From contig DASWYF010000037.1 in the NCBI GenBank assembly GCA_036405135.1, positions 1 through 64,000 of the forward strand: a stretch of DNA of 64,000 nucleotides, given 5' to 3'. Shown in pieces: positions 8,351-15,777 of this stretch. Numbering within the stretch: position 1 is the stretch's first letter; every line of letters begins with the position of its first letter. The position numbers and the translations under genes were made by a program. Source of the DNA: Verrucomicrobiia bacterium. Its GTDB lineage: Bacteria; Verrucomicrobiota; Verrucomicrobiia; Limisphaerales; JAEYXS01. A model generated the notes under the pieces. It saw only the letters and a program-made list of their open reading frames with translations. It was not told the DNA's origin and did not search any database.

Positions 8351-8740
8351 TTAGCCGTTCTTCGTGTCGCTGTTCGTGGCCAAGACCTTTTCCAGCACGA
8401 GCAGGAGTTCGCTCCCGCTGAAAGGCTTGGGCATCACGTGATTCGCACCGAATTTGGCGGCGATAGGTAGAAAATCCACGCGGCCATCGAGCATGCCGCC
8501 GGACATGGCGATGATGCGGAGTTTCGGCAGCTTCTTGCGCACGGCCTGGATGGTTTCAAGGCCGTCCTGTTCCGGCATCATGATGTCTGTCAGCATGACA
8601 TCCGGCTCCGAAGTGGCAAGGACCTGCATGCCGACTTTGCCGTTGGAAGCTTCCAGAACTTCGTAGCCGTGACGCTTCAACCACATGCAGATAGTGGTTC
8701 GAAAGGTGTCGTTATCATCTATGACAAGAATCCGTGGCAT
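8351..8740 (-). CDS. Single-domain response regulator (CheY-like receiver)
   Basis: All 129 residues form one receiver domain: acidic pair D8-D9 near the start, phosphoacceptor D52 in LTDIMMPEQDG, Ser80 in IAMSGG and Lys105 in MPKPFSG. There is no output domain, so it should work as a phosphorylation relay or by protein contact. No histidine kinase is adjacent; the nearest is the hybrid kinase at 56973-59534. It is convergent with the DUF885 gene and divergent from the oligopeptidase gene. Confidence 0.9.
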   Translation of the reverse strand: MPRILVIDDNDTFRTTICMWLKRHGYEVLEASNGKVGMQVLATSEPDVMLTDIMMPEQDGLETIQAVRKKLPKLRIIAMSGGMLDGRVDFLPIAAKFGANHVMPKPFSGSELLLVLEKVLATNSDTKNG

Positions 8741-8873
8741 GTGTCTGAATGGCTCTTGGCGGATATAATTCGTGTCACTCTTACTTTATCGCAAGTTTCT
8801 TTTTCACATATGAACGATTTTCACGTTCGGGAAATATCGTTTGCAACTTTCCGGGATGCGCTATCTTGCGCGC

Positions 8874-10604
8874 ATGAACTTGCTGCCGTTTGGGAATTTG
8901 CCGCCGCATCGTCCGCGCCGTTTCGTGCCGGAGCAGATCGACTTGGGGAATTGGGAGCAGATAAAGCCTCTTTTCGACAAGTTGGAAGTTGAAGCTGACC
9001 AGTGTGTTAGCGTGACGGATCTGGAGAGGTGGATATTGAACTGGGATGAACTGCGCGCCGCCTTGGATGAAGAATCGGCCCGACGTTATATAGCCATGTC
9101 TTGCCATACGGAGAGCAAGGAAGCAGAAGGTGCCTATCTGCACTTCGTGGAAAAGATTGATCCGGAGTTGAAACCCCGAAATTTCACTCTCGAAAAAATC
9201 TATCTGGAGAGTCCGTTGCGGAAGCAGCTCGATCAAACGCGCTTCGCTGTCTATGACCGCAGCATCAAGAATCACGTGGAACTCTATCGCGAGGAAAACG
9301 TGGCGCTCGAAACGGAAGAGGCGAAGCTCGGCCAGCAGTATCAGAAGCTCGCGGGCAGTCTCACGGTGAATTTCCGTGGCGAGGAGAAAACGCTCATCCA
9401 GATGGGCCGATTCCTCGAAGAGCCGGATCGGGCATTGCGCCAGGAGGCTTGGGAACTGGTGGCCAAACGACGTTTGCAAGAAGCGGACAAGTTCGAAGAA
9501 CTGTTCGATGGCCTTATCAAGTTGCGCGAACAGATCGCGAAGAATGCGGGGTTTGGTAATTATCGTGATTACGCGTTCAAGGCGCGCGAACGGTTTGATT
9601 ACGGCCCGGAAGATTGTGCGAAGTTCCATCAAGCCATCGAGGATCACTTCATCCCCGCGATGAAGCAGCTTCAGGCGGAGCGGAAGAAACAGCTCGGCGT
9701 GGAGCAGTTACGCCCGTGGGATTTATCGGTGGACCCGTTCAATCGCGCGGCGTTGCGTCCCTTCGAGAAGGTGGACCAGATGGTGACGAACACGCAGAAG
9801 ATATTTGACCAGATCGATGCCGGGCTGGCAGCGGGCTTCAAGCAGATGCGCGATCTGAAGTTGCTGGACCTCGAAAATCGCAAGGGCAAAGCGCCCGGCG
9901 GTTATCAATCCACTTTGAACGAAGCACGGTTGCCGTTCATCTTCATGAATGCTGTGGGTGTGCAACGCGATGTGGAGACGATGTTGCATGAGGCGGGTCA
10001 TGCGTTTCATGCGCTGGCCACGCGTGAGCAGGACATCTACGCGTATCGCGGTGCGCCGATCGAGTTCTGCGAAGTCGCTTCCATGAGCATGGAATTGCTC
10101 GGGAACGAATTCCTCGAAGAATTCTATAACGAGACGGATGCGAACCGCGCGCGCAAGACGCATCTGGAAGGCATCATCGGCATCTTCCCGTGGATCGCCA
10201 CGGTGGATGCGTTCCAGCAATGGATCTACACGCATCCGGGTCACACTCGTGCGGAGCGGAAGGCCGCATGGCTCGCGCTCATGGACCGTTTCGGCGGTTC
10301 TACGGAGTGGAGCGGTTATGAAGATGCGCGGGCCTATATGTGGCACCGGCAATTGCACATCTTCCTCTATCCCTTCTACTACGTAGAATACGGCATCGCA
10401 CAGCTCGGTGCACTGCAAGTCTGGGCGAACTCGAAGAAGAACAAGGCCAAGGCGCTGAAGGATTATCAGGATGCGCTGGCATTGGGCGGCTCGAAGCCGT
10501 TGCCGGAATTGTTCAGCGCGGCGGGTTGCCGCTTCCAGTTCGATGGACCGACCGTGCAGCCTTTGGCGCAATTGGTCACCAGCGAGCTGGCCACTATGAA
10601 ATAA
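8874..10604 (+). CDS. M3-family oligoendopeptidase (PepF-like)
   Basis: This 576-residue zinc peptidase has the M3 signature MLHEAGHAFHAL, with the H-E-x-x-H zinc site at about residues 372-376, and the downstream glutamate region EFCEVASMSMELLG near 400. The length matches the oligoendopeptidase F branch (about 560-600 residues). No signal peptide is seen, so it should clip short peptides in the cytoplasm. The start at 8874 (MNLLPFGNLPP) is preferred over in-frame ATG 8856 and TTG 8841, none with a strong Shine-Dalgarno site. The rhomboid gene follows 21 bases downstream on the same strand and may be cotranscribed. Confidence 0.88.
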   Translation: MNLLPFGNLPPHRPRRFVPEQIDLGNWEQIKPLFDKLEVEADQCVSVTDLERWILNWDELRAALDEESARRYIAMSCHTESKEAEGAYLHFVEKIDPELKPRNFTLEKIYLESPLRKQLDQTRFAVYDRSIKNHVELYREENVALETEEAKLGQQYQKLAGSLTVNFRGEEKTLIQMGRFLEEPDRALRQEAWELVAKRRLQEADKFEELFDGLIKLREQIAKNAGFGNYRDYAFKARERFDYGPEDCAKFHQAIEDHFIPAMKQLQAERKKQLGVEQLRPWDLSVDPFNRAALRPFEKVDQMVTNTQKIFDQIDAGLAAGFKQMRDLKLLDLENRKGKAPGGYQSTLNEARLPFIFMNAVGVQRDVETMLHEAGHAFHALATREQDIYAYRGAPIEFCEVASMSMELLGNEFLEEFYNETDANRARKTHLEGIIGIFPWIATVDAFQQWIYTHPGHTRAERKAAWLALMDRFGGSTEWSGYEDARAYMWHRQLHIFLYPFYYVEYGIAQLGALQVWANSKKNKAKALKDYQDALALGGSKPLPELFSAAGCRFQFDGPTVQPLAQLVTSELATMK

Positions 10605-10625
10605 CGGGCAGAAGTTCGATCCGTT

Positions 10626-11336
10626 ATGGATGCTTCGGCTCCAAGACACTATCCACACCGGGAGCGCTGGTATCAGACCGTTACCGGTTGGATCATCTTC
10701 GTGAACATCGTGATGTTCTTCGTCCAGATGTGGCTGGACGGTGACGATCAGGAGTTCACGTATTCATGGGCCTTGAGCCTGCCCGGATTGCAGGAAGGGC
10801 ACTGGTGGCAGTTGCTCACGTTTCAGGTATTGCACGGTGGGTTTTTGCATCTGCTGATCAATTGCCTGCTCATCCATGTGATGGGGCGGGCGATGGAAAA
10901 TTACATCGGCAAACGGCGGTTGCTGGAGGTCTATCTGGCGAGCGGTGTGGCAGGGGGGCTGTTGGAGATAGCGATCAAGTTTCTCTGGCCAGATGAATTT
11001 CCCAGTGCCGTATTGGGCGCATCGGCAGGAGCCTGTGGATTGATCGCAGTGTTTGCCACGCTCTTCCCATGGCAACCCTTGCGCGTGCTGATCCTCTTTG
11101 TCATACCGGTCTCGATGAAAGCGCGGACGCTGCTTTTGTTCTCCATCATCATTTCACTGGTCGGCATGACGGGTGTGATCCATGACGGCATAGCGCATGC
11201 GGGACACTTAGGCGGCATACTCTGGGGCGTCATCTATACGAAGCTGCGTCTGCCCGATTACATCCTGCCACCGCCCCCGCCGATGCCGCCACCACCACCC
11301 AATCCGCCCCCGGCCACACCGCCTCCTTTGCCTTAA
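10626..11336 (+). CDS. Rhomboid-family intramembrane serine protease
   Basis: The 236-residue protein has about six transmembrane segments and both catalytic elements of rhomboids: the Ser in GASAG (S133) and the His in HAGHLGG (H194). The early motif GHWWQLLTFQVLHGGFLHLLIN also fits the family's L1/TM2 region. The last 25 residues are almost all proline, an unusual tail that may bind other proteins or lie at the membrane surface. Rhomboids cut membrane proteins within or near their helices; the substrate here is unknown. Confidence 0.88.
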   Translation: MDASAPRHYPHRERWYQTVTGWIIFVNIVMFFVQMWLDGDDQEFTYSWALSLPGLQEGHWWQLLTFQVLHGGFLHLLINCLLIHVMGRAMENYIGKRRLLEVYLASGVAGGLLEIAIKFLWPDEFPSAVLGASAGACGLIAVFATLFPWQPLRVLILFVIPVSMKARTLLLFSIIISLVGMTGVIHDGIAHAGHLGGILWGVIYTKLRLPDYILPPPPPMPPPPPNPPPATPPPLP

Positions 11337-11401
11337 GGATTGGAAAATTCCTTCCTGTCATCAGACAAATTTTCCGGGTATCTACGTCTGCCTAGGTGAG
11401 C

Positions 11402-11914
11402 ATGACGGATTTGCAACGCATTGAGGGCCTCTACGATGAGCACGCCCGGACGTTGCATGCCTTTCTCCTGAACTTCACGCGCAGCGAGGCGGATACGAAA
11501 GACCTCCTGCAAGAACTCTTCATCAAGCTCGCGAAGCAACCGGCCTTGCTCAAAGGCCTGCACGATGAAAAAGCCTTCCTTCTGCGGCTCGCGCACAATC
11601 AAGCCATCGACCTCATCCGACGCAATGCCAGCAAGGGCCGCGTGGTCGATGAACTCACCGAAGCTTCTGCGAACCTGTTTCAAGATGCGGCTGACCCGGA
11701 TACGAACTCCTTTCGCAGAGAACTTTCGCTGGCCCTCGGCGAACTGCCTACGGACCAACGCGCCGTGGTGCATCTGAAACTCTGGGAGGGTATGACGTTT
11801 GAGGAGATCGCGGGCGCGCTGGAGCTGTCGCCGAACACGGCGGCCAGCCGGTATCGCTACGGGTTAGACAAATTACGGGCGCGCTTGCGTCCACTCTATG
11901 ACGAGATCAAGTGA
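11402..11914 (+). CDS. ECF-type RNA polymerase sigma factor, module A
   Basis: The 170-residue product has sigma region 2 (residues about 8-70, with the TKDLLQELFIKLAKQP helix) and region 4 (about 110-165, with LPTDQRAVVHLKLWEGMTFEEIA and the recognition helix SPNTAASRYRYGLDKLR). AGGTGAG lies 5 bases before the ATG at 11402; a GTG two codons upstream is the alternative. The next gene starts directly after its stop codon, the usual layout for a sigma factor and its regulator. It is the first gene of a three-gene unit repeated at 14386-17439. Confidence 0.9.
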   Translation: MTDLQRIEGLYDEHARTLHAFLLNFTRSEADTKDLLQELFIKLAKQPALLKGLHDEKAFLLRLAHNQAIDLIRRNASKGRVVDELTEASANLFQDAADPDTNSFRRELSLALGELPTDQRAVVHLKLWEGMTFEEIAGALELSPNTAASRYRYGLDKLRARLRPLYDEIK

Positions 11915-12367
11915 ATGAAACCGGACGATTTTGAATCGCAATTGCAACGGCAACCGTTGCGCGGACTGCCGAGCGAATGGCGGTCGGAGATCTTGTCTGC
12001 CGCACGGGAGGCGTTGGTGGCTGAACCGGTGAAGCCAGCGGTGACGACCTCATGGTGGCGGGAATTGCTCTGGCCATGCCCGCAAGCATGGGCGGGATTG
12101 GCCGCCGTGTGGGTGGTGATCTTGGGATTGAACTGGGTGAACAACCGCCCGTCGGAAGGGCAAACGATGATGGCGCGTCGCGAATTGACACCGGAAGAAC
12201 GCATGGCCTTCATCGAGCAGCAGCGATTGCTGGCGAGTTTGCTGGAGGCGCAAGTGGTCGTGAATCCGCCGCCACCAGTGAAGGAAAAGGTGCATCCGCC
12301 GCGTAGTGAAGTGGATGTTGAGTGCCGTCGGGCATATCGCCGGATGCGCGAAACAATTTTAGCGTAG
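11915..12367 (+). CDS. Single-pass membrane protein, candidate anti-sigma partner (module A)
   Basis: This 150-residue protein begins immediately after the sigma-factor TGA. It has a cytoplasmic N-terminal half (about 50 residues), one hydrophobic segment (AWAGLAAVWVVILGLNW, about 58-74) and a C-terminal part with EERMAFIEQQRLLASLLE. The topology and position fit an anti-sigma factor, but the zinc-binding HxxxCxxC motif of the ZAS type is absent, so the role is inferred from context only. The paralogue at 15145-15555 shares the W-x-E-L core, the AAVW helix and the downstream helix. Confidence 0.6.
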   Translation: MKPDDFESQLQRQPLRGLPSEWRSEILSAAREALVAEPVKPAVTTSWWRELLWPCPQAWAGLAAVWVVILGLNWVNNRPSEGQTMMARRELTPEERMAFIEQQRLLASLLEAQVVVNPPPPVKEKVHPPRSEVDVECRRAYRRMRETILA

Positions 12368-12412
12368 TGGTTATTTAATCAAACCAGCAGACGCCAAGGA
12401 GGTGAGGTGGGT

Positions 12413-14290
12413 ATGAACGAATCGAAGCAAAGCATTTGGGAGAGGTCATGGGATTGGCAGACACCCGTGCTTCAATTCTTGAAGCGACTTTGGGTGGTTG
12501 TCTGCAAAGTGTTCGCATACTTAACGCTTAGAAGGGTGGTTTTCCTTACCGCTTGCACGGTCACACTAGTTGCGCTGGTTTATGCGGTGGAAAACTGGCG
12601 CGGGAAGACGGCGTGGGAGAAGCATAAGCGGGCGATGGCAATGAAAGGGGTGAATCTGGATTGGGATTCTTATATCGCCACCAACAGTCATTTACGGGTT
12701 AAAGCTGAATCGGAAGAAGTCCGATTGGTCAGGTCGGTGTTGCAACGTTCTGTGATGACTGTCACTACGAATTCTCCCGGATTCGCGCTGTCACCCTATC
12801 ATCTGGCGTTCAGTAATCTGAGTTGGCCGCCCCCGTTTGAGGAGATGCAACGGTTGCGCAAGCATAGTGCAGATCAGATCACCCGTGAGCGTCTCATGGA
12901 GCAAGGTGGTCAGCCGGTGGAATTTGATGCGCCTGCATTCATGGGAAAGCCAGCTCACGAAATTGCGATCGCATTGGCGGCGAAATCTGGTCTCGCAATC
13001 GAAGTGAGGGTAGAGCGGCGACATTTGTCCGGCAGTTCGGTGCTCAGGGAGGAGATGTTGAAATTCCTGCAAGGGATGGATTCGCTGGATGGCATCAAAG
13101 TGTTGCTCGAATCATCCGCGCTGACGTTGGTGCCGAGTGCGACGCGCGGAACTTTTTATCTCAAGCAGGATATCTCACTGGATTCTTTTCGCGCTTGGTA
13201 TGCCTTGCATGAGCCGCTGCTGGATAAACTGTTTACTGGCATCATGGCCAAAGGAATGAAGCTGGATGCTAATCTTCAAGATCCATTGCGTAGTGCCATA
13301 CCCAGCTATGTGGCCGCCCGGACTTTGGTTCAATCGCTGACTGCCGGGGCTCAGTTTGCGGTGGTAGATGGGAATCCAGAACAGGCGATACTGTATGTGC
13401 AGCGAATTTTGGAGCTCACGAAGTTATTGAAAGACGGACACTGGCATCTCATGGCCGTCATGATCGAGTCTCCGAGCTTATATATGAGCGGACAACCGAT
13501 ATTCGGTGGTCTGCAAACGGGTGTGTTCCAAACGAAGCATCTGACGCAGTTGAAGGAAATGTACGGTGAGATAGATCTGATCCGTGATTATATGCGCTCG
13601 GTTGATGAAGGGGAGCGTTTGCATCATGCTTTCGGGATGGAACGTTTTACCCGTGGTGATCTGATCTGGATGTTTGGTGATAGCAAGCTGGTCGATGAAA
13701 AAGGGCTTAATTGGTTTCACATTGCTTTGAAATACGTGCCACGGGGATGGGTATATCAGAATCTTGTGAATTTCGACGAGGTCTCGCAAAAATTCATGGA
13801 CACGATCCACTTGGAGAGAGGTGAGGTGGATACCGGTTTGATTGACCGATACGCGGTAGAGCTTGAGCAGCATGAGAAAGATAGCACTCCCTATTTCTTC
13901 CTAGCTGGCAGGTTTATCGTTAATCATCAGCGGGCCTTACAGCCCATACTCATGCACCAAGCGGCGGTGCATCAACTGCTCATCGCCTGTGCTTTGGAAG
14001 AATACCGGCTGCAGCATGGTGAATATCCGGAGAAGCTGGATGAGTTGATGCCGAAGTATCTGGCTAAGATACCTCACGATATCATCGATGGAAAACCGAT
14101 GCGGTATCGCCGGGAGGCCCAAGATTCATTTATCCTCTATTCCGTTGGCTGGAACCGCAAAGATGAAGGCGGGGTGGTAAAGGAGACGACAAATATCAAC
14201 ACCTTTCCCCATTTCGGTTTCACCTATGCCAGCAAGGATAAGACGCAAGGAGATTGGGTTTTCCGCTCAAAGCCTTTAACGAATCAATGA
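12413..14290 (+). CDS. Large single-pass membrane protein of an ECF module (module A)
   Basis: The ATG at 12413 is supported by AAGGAGGT 8 bases upstream. The 625-residue protein has one transmembrane helix near residues 36-58, then VENWRGKTAWEKHKRAM, followed by a long soluble domain. It closes with ALEEYRLQHGEYPEKLDEL and SVGWNRKDEGG. That ending resembles the C-terminal pseudopilin-like segment of many PVC proteins (A-L-E-x-Y, Y-P-E-x-L, GWN-K-D-GG). The domain is probably periplasmic. The paralogue at 15778-17439 shares the helix, VENWRGK and the terminal motifs but diverges in between. Function unknown; the context suggests an effector or sensor tied to the sigma factor. Confidence 0.65.
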   Translation: MNESKQSIWERSWDWQTPVLQFLKRLWVVVCKVFAYLTLRRVVFLTACTVTLVALVYAVENWRGKTAWEKHKRAMAMKGVNLDWDSYIATNSHLRVKAESEEVRLVRSVLQRSVMTVTTNSPGFALSPYHLAFSNLSWPPPFEEMQRLRKHSADQITRERLMEQGGQPVEFDAPAFMGKPAHEIAIALAAKSGLAIEVRVERRHLSGSSVLREEMLKFLQGMDSLDGIKVLLESSALTLVPSATRGTFYLKQDISLDSFRAWYALHEPLLDKLFTGIMAKGMKLDANLQDPLRSAIPSYVAARTLVQSLTAGAQFAVVDGNPEQAILYVQRILELTKLLKDGHWHLMAVMIESPSLYMSGQPIFGGLQTGVFQTKHLTQLKEMYGEIDLIRDYMRSVDEGERLHHAFGMERFTRGDLIWMFGDSKLVDEKGLNWFHIALKYVPRGWVYQNLVNFDEVSQKFMDTIHLERGEVDTGLIDRYAVELEQHEKDSTPYFFLAGRFIVNHQRALQPILMHQAAVHQLLIACALEEYRLQHGEYPEKLDELMPKYLAKIPHDIIDGKPMRYRREAQDSFILYSVGWNRKDEGGVVKETTNINTFPHFGFTYASKDKTQGDWVFRSKPLTNQ

Positions 14291-14310
14291 CTCTGGTGTG
14301 AGCTTCCTAA

Positions 14311-14331
14311 TCCCGCATGCGGGACTGCTAC
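14311..14331 (+). repeat. CCCGCATGCGGGACTGCTAC element, copy 1
   Basis: A short palindrome (CCCGCATGCGGG) followed by ACTGCTAC, lying between the two ECF modules just after the 14290 stop. Similar copies occur at 41605-41625 and 53770-53788. Confidence 0.55.
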
Positions 14332-14385
14332 ATTTCTTCATTTCGATTGAACCTTTTCTCGCCGGGCCCATTCCACTGAGCAAAG

Positions 14386-14952
14386 ATGCTGGCAGTGGGC
14401 GACTCTGAACAACTACCCGTGGCGGATGCCCGGGCGGGGGATGCCAAAGCGTGGGACATTCTGTTCCGGCGCTATCAACTGCCACTCTATGCCTACGTCA
14501 TGGAACTCGTGCGCCACGAACAGACTGCCTTGGATGTCGTCCAGGAGACGTTCATCAATGCCGTGCGGCACCTGAAATCCCTGCGGGAAGATGCACGGTT
14601 CGGCTCCTGGCTCTTCAGCATCGCGCATCAGAAAGTAGTGCAACAATGGCGCAAGCAAGGTCGTGAGCGGGAATGGATCGCCGACGGCTTGATGGATGGC
14701 GAAGTGGAATTCGCGGCCGCCGAAGCAGGACCGGATGGGAGCTTGGTAGAGCAAGAGGATTCAGCCGAGTTGTTGGCGCATCTGGAGCGGTTGCCCTTGG
14801 CTCAACGATCCGTGCTGGTGTTGCATTACCTGGAGGAATTTTCCTTGGAAGAGATCGCAAGCATCACCGAAGTGCCGCTAGGCACCGTGAAGTCGCGACT
14901 GCATCACGCGCGCACGGCCCTGCGCAAGCAATTGGAGGGGACGACAAGATGA
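14386..14952 (+). CDS. ECF-type RNA polymerase sigma factor, module B
   Basis: The 188-residue product has region 2 (about residues 20-90: AWDILFRRYQLPLYAY, then the DVVQETFINAVRHL helix and FGSWLFSIAHQKV) and region 4 (about 130-185: LPLAQRSVLVLHYLEEFSLEEIA, recognition helix VPLGTVKSRLHHARTAL). It is not a close copy of the module A sigma factor, so the two probably read different promoters. Its TGA (14950-14952) overlaps an ATG at 14949 in an ATGA. That ATG was probably the original start of the partner gene, now separated from it by an inserted element. Confidence 0.92.
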   Translation: MLAVGDSEQLPVADARAGDAKAWDILFRRYQLPLYAYVMELVRHEQTALDVVQETFINAVRHLKSLREDARFGSWLFSIAHQKVVQQWRKQGREREWIADGLMDGEVEFAAAEAGPDGSLVEQEDSAELLAHLERLPLAQRSVLVLHYLEEFSLEEIASITEVPLGTVKSRLHHARTALRKQLEGTTR

Positions 14953-14974
14953 AGGCGTTGAATTGCATCAAGAA

Positions 14975-15134
14975 TGGTAGGGCGTCGGTGTCCTCACCGC
15001 GCCGCTGTCGAAGCCAGAGTGCTATCGAGCAAGGCAAGGCGATGTTACGTCGGTTGCCAATCGAACTTCATCTTAAATTCGAGAGACACATGTCTATCGC
15101 ACCACGGCCCGCTGAGGACAGACGGGCCCTACCA
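14975..15134. mobile_element. 160-bp MITE-like element at the sigma/partner junction
   Basis: The ends are 30-base inverted repeats (14975-15004 and 15105-15134) matching at 23 of 30 positions, with outer TGGTAGGGC and internal TGTCCTCA conserved. The interior has no gene. The length of 160 bases is not a multiple of three. Removing it places the ATG at 14949 in frame with the partner gene, whose present ATG is at 15145. The element therefore appears to have landed 26 bases inside the partner gene. Confidence 0.75.
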
Positions 15135-15144
15135 CTTCAAACCT

Positions 15145-15555
15145 ATGCGTAAACATCTCTTGGACAAATATCGTCCGGCGGAAGCGAAGCTCACGGGGCT
15201 TCGCCAGCAAGTCCTCGCAGAAGAGTTGAGCGCCGAGCCGCCTATGGGCTTTTGGACGACGCTGTGGCAGGAGCTGTTTTTGGGACCGAAACTGATCTGG
15301 CGCGGGATGGCCGCGGTGTGGCTGGTGGCGCTGTGCTTGAACATGGCCAGCAGCAGTTCTGAATCCACGATGCAAATGGCCCAGCAACCGATTGAAACCA
15401 CGCCTGACGTGATGGAAGTGGTGCGTGAGCAACGTCGGATGCGGGATGAACTGCTCGGCATCGGCGTAGCTTCTGTAGAGCTGAGTCCGGCAGATCGCCC
15501 GCGTGATGGCCTGAAACCGCGGAGTGAACGCAAAGAAGATTACGCGGCGGTGTGA
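15145..15555 (+). CDS. Single-pass membrane protein, candidate anti-sigma partner (module B), N-terminus altered by insertion
   Basis: From the ATG at 15145 the product has 136 residues: a short cytoplasmic part with LDKYRPAEAKLTGLRQQVLAEE, a membrane helix (WRGMAAVWLVALCLNMA, about residues 50-66) and a C-terminal helix with VREQRRMRDELLG. It matches the architecture of the module A partner (11915-12367), including W-x-E-L before the helix. If the 160-base element upstream is removed, the reading frame extends back 12 codons to an ATG that overlaps the sigma stop. The insertion has thus probably broken translational coupling and trimmed the N-terminus. The anti-sigma role is inferred. Confidence 0.55.
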   Translation: MRKHLLDKYRPAEAKLTGLRQQVLAEELSAEPPMGFWTTLWQELFLGPKLIWRGMAAVWLVALCLNMASSSSESTMQMAQQPIETTPDVMEVVREQRRMRDELLGIGVASVELSPADRPRDGLKPRSERKEDYAAV

Positions 15556-15607
15556 GGTCTATCGGGAGCGTGATATGAACTGTGATGATGGAAAACGATT
15601 AGAGCTA

Positions 15608-15733
15608 GCACCCTCACCCTTCGGAGGGGAGAGGGTTGGGGTGAGGGGTGCCGGGATTTGTCCGAAAGCATTGCCTTTAGAGAAGAGGAGCACCCCTCAT
15701 CCTCATTCCTTCTCCCCTCCGAGGGGAGAAGGA
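15608..15733. repeat. Inverted pair of CCCTCTCC-type palindromic repeats
   Basis: The left copy (15608-15652, minus orientation) and right copy (15690-15733, plus orientation, hairpin CCTTCTCCCC-tccga-GGGGAGAAGG) face each other between the partner gene and the large membrane protein of module B. Plus-orientation relatives lie at 23517, 45684, 46449 and 49100. Confidence 0.7.
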
Positions 15734-15777
15734 CGAAAGAGCAGTTGCTCAGTTCAATAATTTTTAAAGGAGAATTT

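Noticed and set aside
14673-15152. A 159-codon plus-strand frame over the sigma/partner junction
   Set aside because: It is an alternative frame of the sigma gene continuing into the inserted element; only its last part uses the old ATG at 14949.
15658-15777. A longer N-terminus for the module B membrane protein
   Set aside because: The extra 40 codons are read from the CCCTCTCC repeat pair, and a good Shine-Dalgarno site precedes the ATG at 15778.
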